Positions 63,126 to 64,000 of a stretch of 64,000 nucleotides of DNA are shown here, piece after piece. Positions within the stretch are counted from its first letter, which is position 1; every line of letters starts with the position of its first letter. The notes under the pieces are model-generated. The model worked only from the letters and a program-made list of their open reading frames with translations. It searched no databases and was not told where the DNA came from. Source of the DNA: Euglena gracilis (taxonomy: Eukaryota > Euglenida > Euglenophyceae > Euglenales); the NCBI GenBank assembly GCA_039621445.1, contig CP154955.1, positions 4,583,284 through 4,647,283 of the forward strand, read 5' to 3'. Position numbers and translations under genes: made by a program.

Positions 63126-64000
63126 TTAACACTTTTTATATATTTTTAATTTATGTGTGCTTTAACCTGAAAATAACTCAAAAACAATCAATGGAGGCTG
63201 CATTTGGGACCAGGCAGGCCGCTGGCCTTTAGAGGGTGATAGAGGGCCAAGTAAAAGTTCAGATGCGGCAAAAATTCGAAAACAGAAGGCGCAGATAAAA
63301 AGCAAATTGCAACTGAGGCTAAGGGCAAAACTTTGCTGCTGAGAATCGGCTTCACTGCCACCAAGTCAGAATACATTGCGCGGAAGCAGGGCTGGCGAGG
63401 AGCAGAAAATCGCTGAATCTGGATATTACAACAGCACATCGGATGGTTTCGAGTTCGGGGGGGGGGGGTGACAGAAATGGAAAGGTTTCCTCTGCAGACC
63501 AGGAACCTGGTTTGTCAGTGACTTTTGTTCATTCCCAGAACAGACTGGGCAACAGACCGAAGGGTGCTGGGGGCAGGTCACAGCAGCCAGGTCGGTCGCA
63601 GCGACGATCCCCCTGGGGAAGGGGCGACGATACCTATTATTGTTACCAGGAGAGAAAACAAAAGCCAGTGTTAAAGCTGAAGAAGCAGTGAGGTGAGGGC
63701 TGGGACAAAGGACACATTTGAATATTATGTGCAGGATTTGACGTTTGATTTATAGGTTTATTGAACTAAACAATATTTACAAAAACGAAATGAAACAGTA
63801 TTATAAATGTAATAATATTTGTCATGCTGAGGTTGTTGCAAAAAAGCATTTTAAAAATATGGGTGTGCACACACAGCAACCCCCCACTCGTTTATGATTA
63901 CGTTTAACAAACAACAATGGAATCAAATTTTCTCTTTGGTGGAAAGAAGTGAACACACCGCAAAGTTATATTGGCATGTGCAAAATTATATTGCATTGCA
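63126..64000. other. Right edge, no supported gene
   Basis: One short plus-strand frame (63,443-63,691) crosses a G-run and is not convincing. No RNA gene or repeat recognised. Confidence 0.3.

Overview
The window reads as nuclear DNA of a eukaryote, most likely a unicellular alga or other protist with a repeat-rich genome. The evidence is spliceosomal GT-AG introns whose reading phases match across exons, an LTR retrotransposon with a CCHC-type zinc knuckle, several other mobile elements, and long homopolymer, GATA and C/G tracts. There is no operon structure and no rRNA. The photosynthetic assignment is weak: one spliced gene carries a hydrophobic pre-sequence ending in an A-x-A site that resembles a thylakoid-lumen or secretory signal. 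I cannot name a genus.

Layout. 0.1-0.5 kb: a C-tract/AAATAATAC module whose inverted partner lies near 61.4 kb. 0.5-4.76 kb (minus): a long Pro/Gln/Ser-rich gene broken by several frameshifts. 5.4-6.7 kb: a miniature LTR-type element. 7.1-8.6 kb: fragments of a coiled-coil-rich gene. 8.6-15.9 kb: a minus-strand ORF split by a complete 6.3-kb LTR retrotransposon carrying a zinc-knuckle ORF and a decayed C5-cytosine-methyltransferase-like ORF, with no polymerase that I can see. 16.5-20.2 kb: small uncertain ORFs. 20.2-27.7 kb (minus): a spliced gene for an Ala/Pro-rich membrane protein with a duplicated WDMSGYR domain. From about 29 kb to the end the DNA is mostly a mosaic of fold-back modules: short A/T-containing words anchored by C-runs on one side and G-runs on the other, large near-perfect hairpins, minisatellites, GATA tracts, and an A-rich then C-rich stretch of about 1.9 kb.

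Embedded in that mosaic are two inverted copies (plus a third scrap) of a PHD-finger gene flanked by GAAAACGTG repeats and hairpins, three copies of a terminal-inverted-repeat element with GAGGTA hexamer ends and 7-bp target duplications, an ankyrin-like spliced gene remnant, a fragment resembling a non-LTR retrotransposon C-terminus, fragments of a small multicopy gene family, and a tRNA-Ala-like sequence.

Most long open frames in the G/C tracts are artefacts of composition and were not annotated. Many genes carry frameshifts. Some lie in homopolymers and could be sequencing errors; others do not and look like true decay.
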